64,000 bases of DNA from Flavobacteriales bacterium. Its GTDB lineage: Bacteria > Bacteroidota > Bacteroidia > NS11-12g > UBA9320. The notes beneath the pieces are model-generated. The model was given only the letters and a program-made list of their open reading frames with translations. It had not been told where the DNA came from and made no database searches. The position numbers were made by a program, and so were the translations under genes. Below are positions 62,663 through 64,000 of the stretch, in pieces (position 1 is the stretch's first letter; each line of letters starts with the position of its first letter). Location: NCBI GenBank assembly GCA_020635435.1, contig JACJZU010000001.1:930001-994000 (forward strand), given 5' to 3'.

Positions 62663-64000
62663 ATGAACAAAACGTTCCTTAAAGCCTGCGCTTTTTCAAT
62701 TTTATTTCTCGTACTCGACTCTGTTTCAGCCCAAACAGCATTTCTACGCACTATTGGGGGCTCCAAGGGTGATAACAACTATGCCATAAAACGTACTCCA
62801 GATGGCGGATACATTACAGTTGGTTATACCGAATCCTATGGACGGGGCAATCAGGATGTAATGTTGGTAAAAACCAATGGACTCGGTGAAGTTCAATGGT
62901 CTAAAGCCTATGGCGGAACGGGAGATGAAACAGGATGGAGCATAGTAGTTGCGCCTGATTCGGGCTACGTTATAGCCGGAACTACGAATAGCAACAGCAC
63001 GTCGAACGCAAATGGACTTGTTTTCAAAACCGATCGGTCGGGGAATGTAGTTTGGGCCACCCAATTGGCAAGCGACAGTGTCGAAGATGCTTACAACGTG
63101 ATCAACGCCCGTACAGGAGGGTATTATGTTACAGGATTTGTACGCACAGATACCATAGGCGATGATGCCTTTGTGGCGAAATTTGACAACAGCGGCCGTG
63201 TTTTGTGGTACATCCGCTGTGGAAGTCCCGGTGACGAAGAGGCATACGGCATTGCCGAAGACCTGAATGGAAATATTCTGATCTGTGGGATGACCAATTA
63301 CGACAGCATCACGAATGGGGGTGCATCGGGTTATCCGGGCAATTCCGATATGTTCCTGGCAAAAATAACTTCGTCCGGTTCATTGGTTTGGATGAAAACC
63401 TTTGGAACAGTTGAGAACGATGTAGCCTGGGATGTGATCGTAGATCGTGATCGCTATGTGATGGCCGGTTGGACAAAACAGAATGGCAATGATGATGATG
63501 TGGCTCTGGTCATCACGGATAGTACAGGTCGTTTGCAATCGTCCAATGCCTTTGGAACAATGGGTACAGACAAGGCCTTTAACGTTGTTGCGAAGCCGGG
63601 ACCGGAGTATAATGTAGTTGGCTATGCAGATGCATCGGGGAATGACCGATCTGTGTTCTGGCTCACAGCTGATTCAAAAGGATCGCTCAAGAATTTTCAG
63701 ATGTATGGCGGACCCGCACGCGATGGTCATTGGCCCACAGACGTTGTGGTGGACCGTGACGGGGGATTCACGATCTTATCGACTTCCAGATCTTTCAATT
63801 CCGCGGGTGACGATGATTGGATGCTCTTGAAAGTGGATCAGGGAGGAAATGCCGCATGTAACAGTCAGCTCGAGTTCTTATCGCCAAATGGAATGAACCT
63901 ATCCAGCCGCAATTTCGGGGCAAGTACGATCGGGTTCAGAAGTGGAGGTATGACGCTAACCACGACGAACATATCGAACATCCGGGACAGTACGATCTGT
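62663..64000 (+). CDS. large exported beta-propeller-like repeat protein, cut by the window end
   Basis: The frame is open from the ATG at 62663 to base 64000 (446 codons, no stop). A signal peptide ending VSAQ is followed by six or so repeats of about 50 residues built on GGxKGDNNYAIKRTPDGGYITVGYT, each with TFGG/D-type turns, likely a beta-propeller. Bacteroidota proteins of this kind are often carried by the type IX secretion system, with a C-terminal sorting domain; that part is outside the window, so secretion by T9SS is an inference. Confidence 0.75.
   Translation, partial: MNKTFLKACAFSILFLVLDSVSAQTAFLRTIGGSKGDNNYAIKRTPDGGYITVGYTESYGRGNQDVMLVKTNGLGEVQWSKAYGGTGDETGWSIVVAPDSGYVIAGTTNSNSTSNANGLVFKTDRSGNVVWATQLASDSVEDAYNVINARTGGYYVTGFVRTDTIGDDAFVAKFDNSGRVLWYIRCGSPGDEEAYGIAEDLNGNILICGMTNYDSITNGGASGYPGNSDMFLAKITSSGSLVWMKTFGTVENDVAWDVIVDRDRYVMAGWTKQNGNDDDVALVITDSTGRLQSSNAFGTMGTDKAFNVVAKPGPEYNVVGYADASGNDRSVFWLTADSKGSLKNFQMYGGPARDGHWPTDVVVDRDGGFTILSTSRSFNSAGDDDWMLLKVDQGGNAACNSQLEFLSPNGMNLSSRNFGASTIGFRSGGMTLTTTNISNIRDSTIC

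Noticed and set aside
1..64000. CRISPR arrays, insertion sequences, prophage or integrative element
   Set aside because: No direct-repeat/spacer pattern, transposase, phage structural gene or att-like repeat was seen; the XerD protein is of the chromosomal housekeeping type.

Overview
The window is a gene-dense piece of a Bacteroidota chromosome, most likely from the Flavobacteriales or a nearby lineage. Several things point there: the Bacteroidota -7 promoter box TAnnTTTG in front of several transcription units, the near absence of Shine-Dalgarno sequences, and lineage-typical families (DUF6089 barrels, Omp28-like lipoprotein, SbsA-type Ig lipoprotein, DUF4286, a BamA/UppS/NAD kinase envelope block, and a T9SS-cargo-like repeat protein at the right edge). 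Genes are packed tightly, with many ATGA or TAATG overlaps. I see no insertion sequences, prophage genes or CRISPR arrays. One tRNA is present, tRNA-Pro(GGG).

The most important structure is probably the chromosomal replication origin. The only long gene-free stretch (about 10038-10493) is AT-rich and carries DnaA-box-like sites. It also marks an abrupt reversal of strand composition: + strand genes to its left are C-rich (22 C to 6 G in 7261-7320; 18 C to 5 G in 9241-9300), while + strand genes to its right are G-rich (19 G to 8 C in 10561-10620; 21 G to 11 C in 20401-20460). Two perfect 16-bp parS palindromes (ParB sites) flank ybeY, about 3.5-4 kb to the left, one of them at the start of mnmG, a classical origin neighbour. 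No dnaA, parA or parB gene lies in the window.

Layout. 1-10 kb: end of a beta-barrel protein, acyl-CoA dehydrogenase, LD-carboxypeptidase, xerD, an Omp28-like lipoprotein, rluB-type pseudouridine synthase, parS-ybeY-parS-mnmG and an Ig-like lipoprotein. 10-16 kb: candidate oriC, pheS, tRNA-Pro, a TerC protein, and egtB-egtD with a convergent PLP enzyme that could complete ergothioneine synthesis. 16-24 kb: a four-gene minus-strand cluster with a LexA/CI-like repressor and an AlkD glycosylase, then DNA polymerase IV, an acyltransferase, a stripped-down 3-hydroxyacyl-CoA dehydrogenase, RidA and the dITP/XTP pyrophosphatase. 24-31 kb: MATE transporter, rhomboid, a coiled-coil orphan, hldE2-like/flippase/panD operon, a fused E1 alpha-beta 2-oxoacid dehydrogenase and pabA. 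31-39 kb: outer-envelope block (CBS protein, POTRA-barrel protein, NAD kinase, two DUF6089 paralogues, UppS, BamA).

39-64 kb: M16 peptidase, nitronate monooxygenase-like enzyme, FAD oxidoreductase, aldo/keto reductase, DUF456, low-molecular-weight phosphatase, a large PIG-L protein, mutL followed by two tandem rhomboids, an O-methyltransferase, gpsA, a TolC protein, polysaccharide deacetylase-glycosyltransferase-lgt, DUF4286, a TPR protein, tyrS, two flavin enzymes, and the N-terminal part of a large exported repeat protein cut by the window end. Most genes are housekeeping; the origin/parS architecture is what makes the window stand out.
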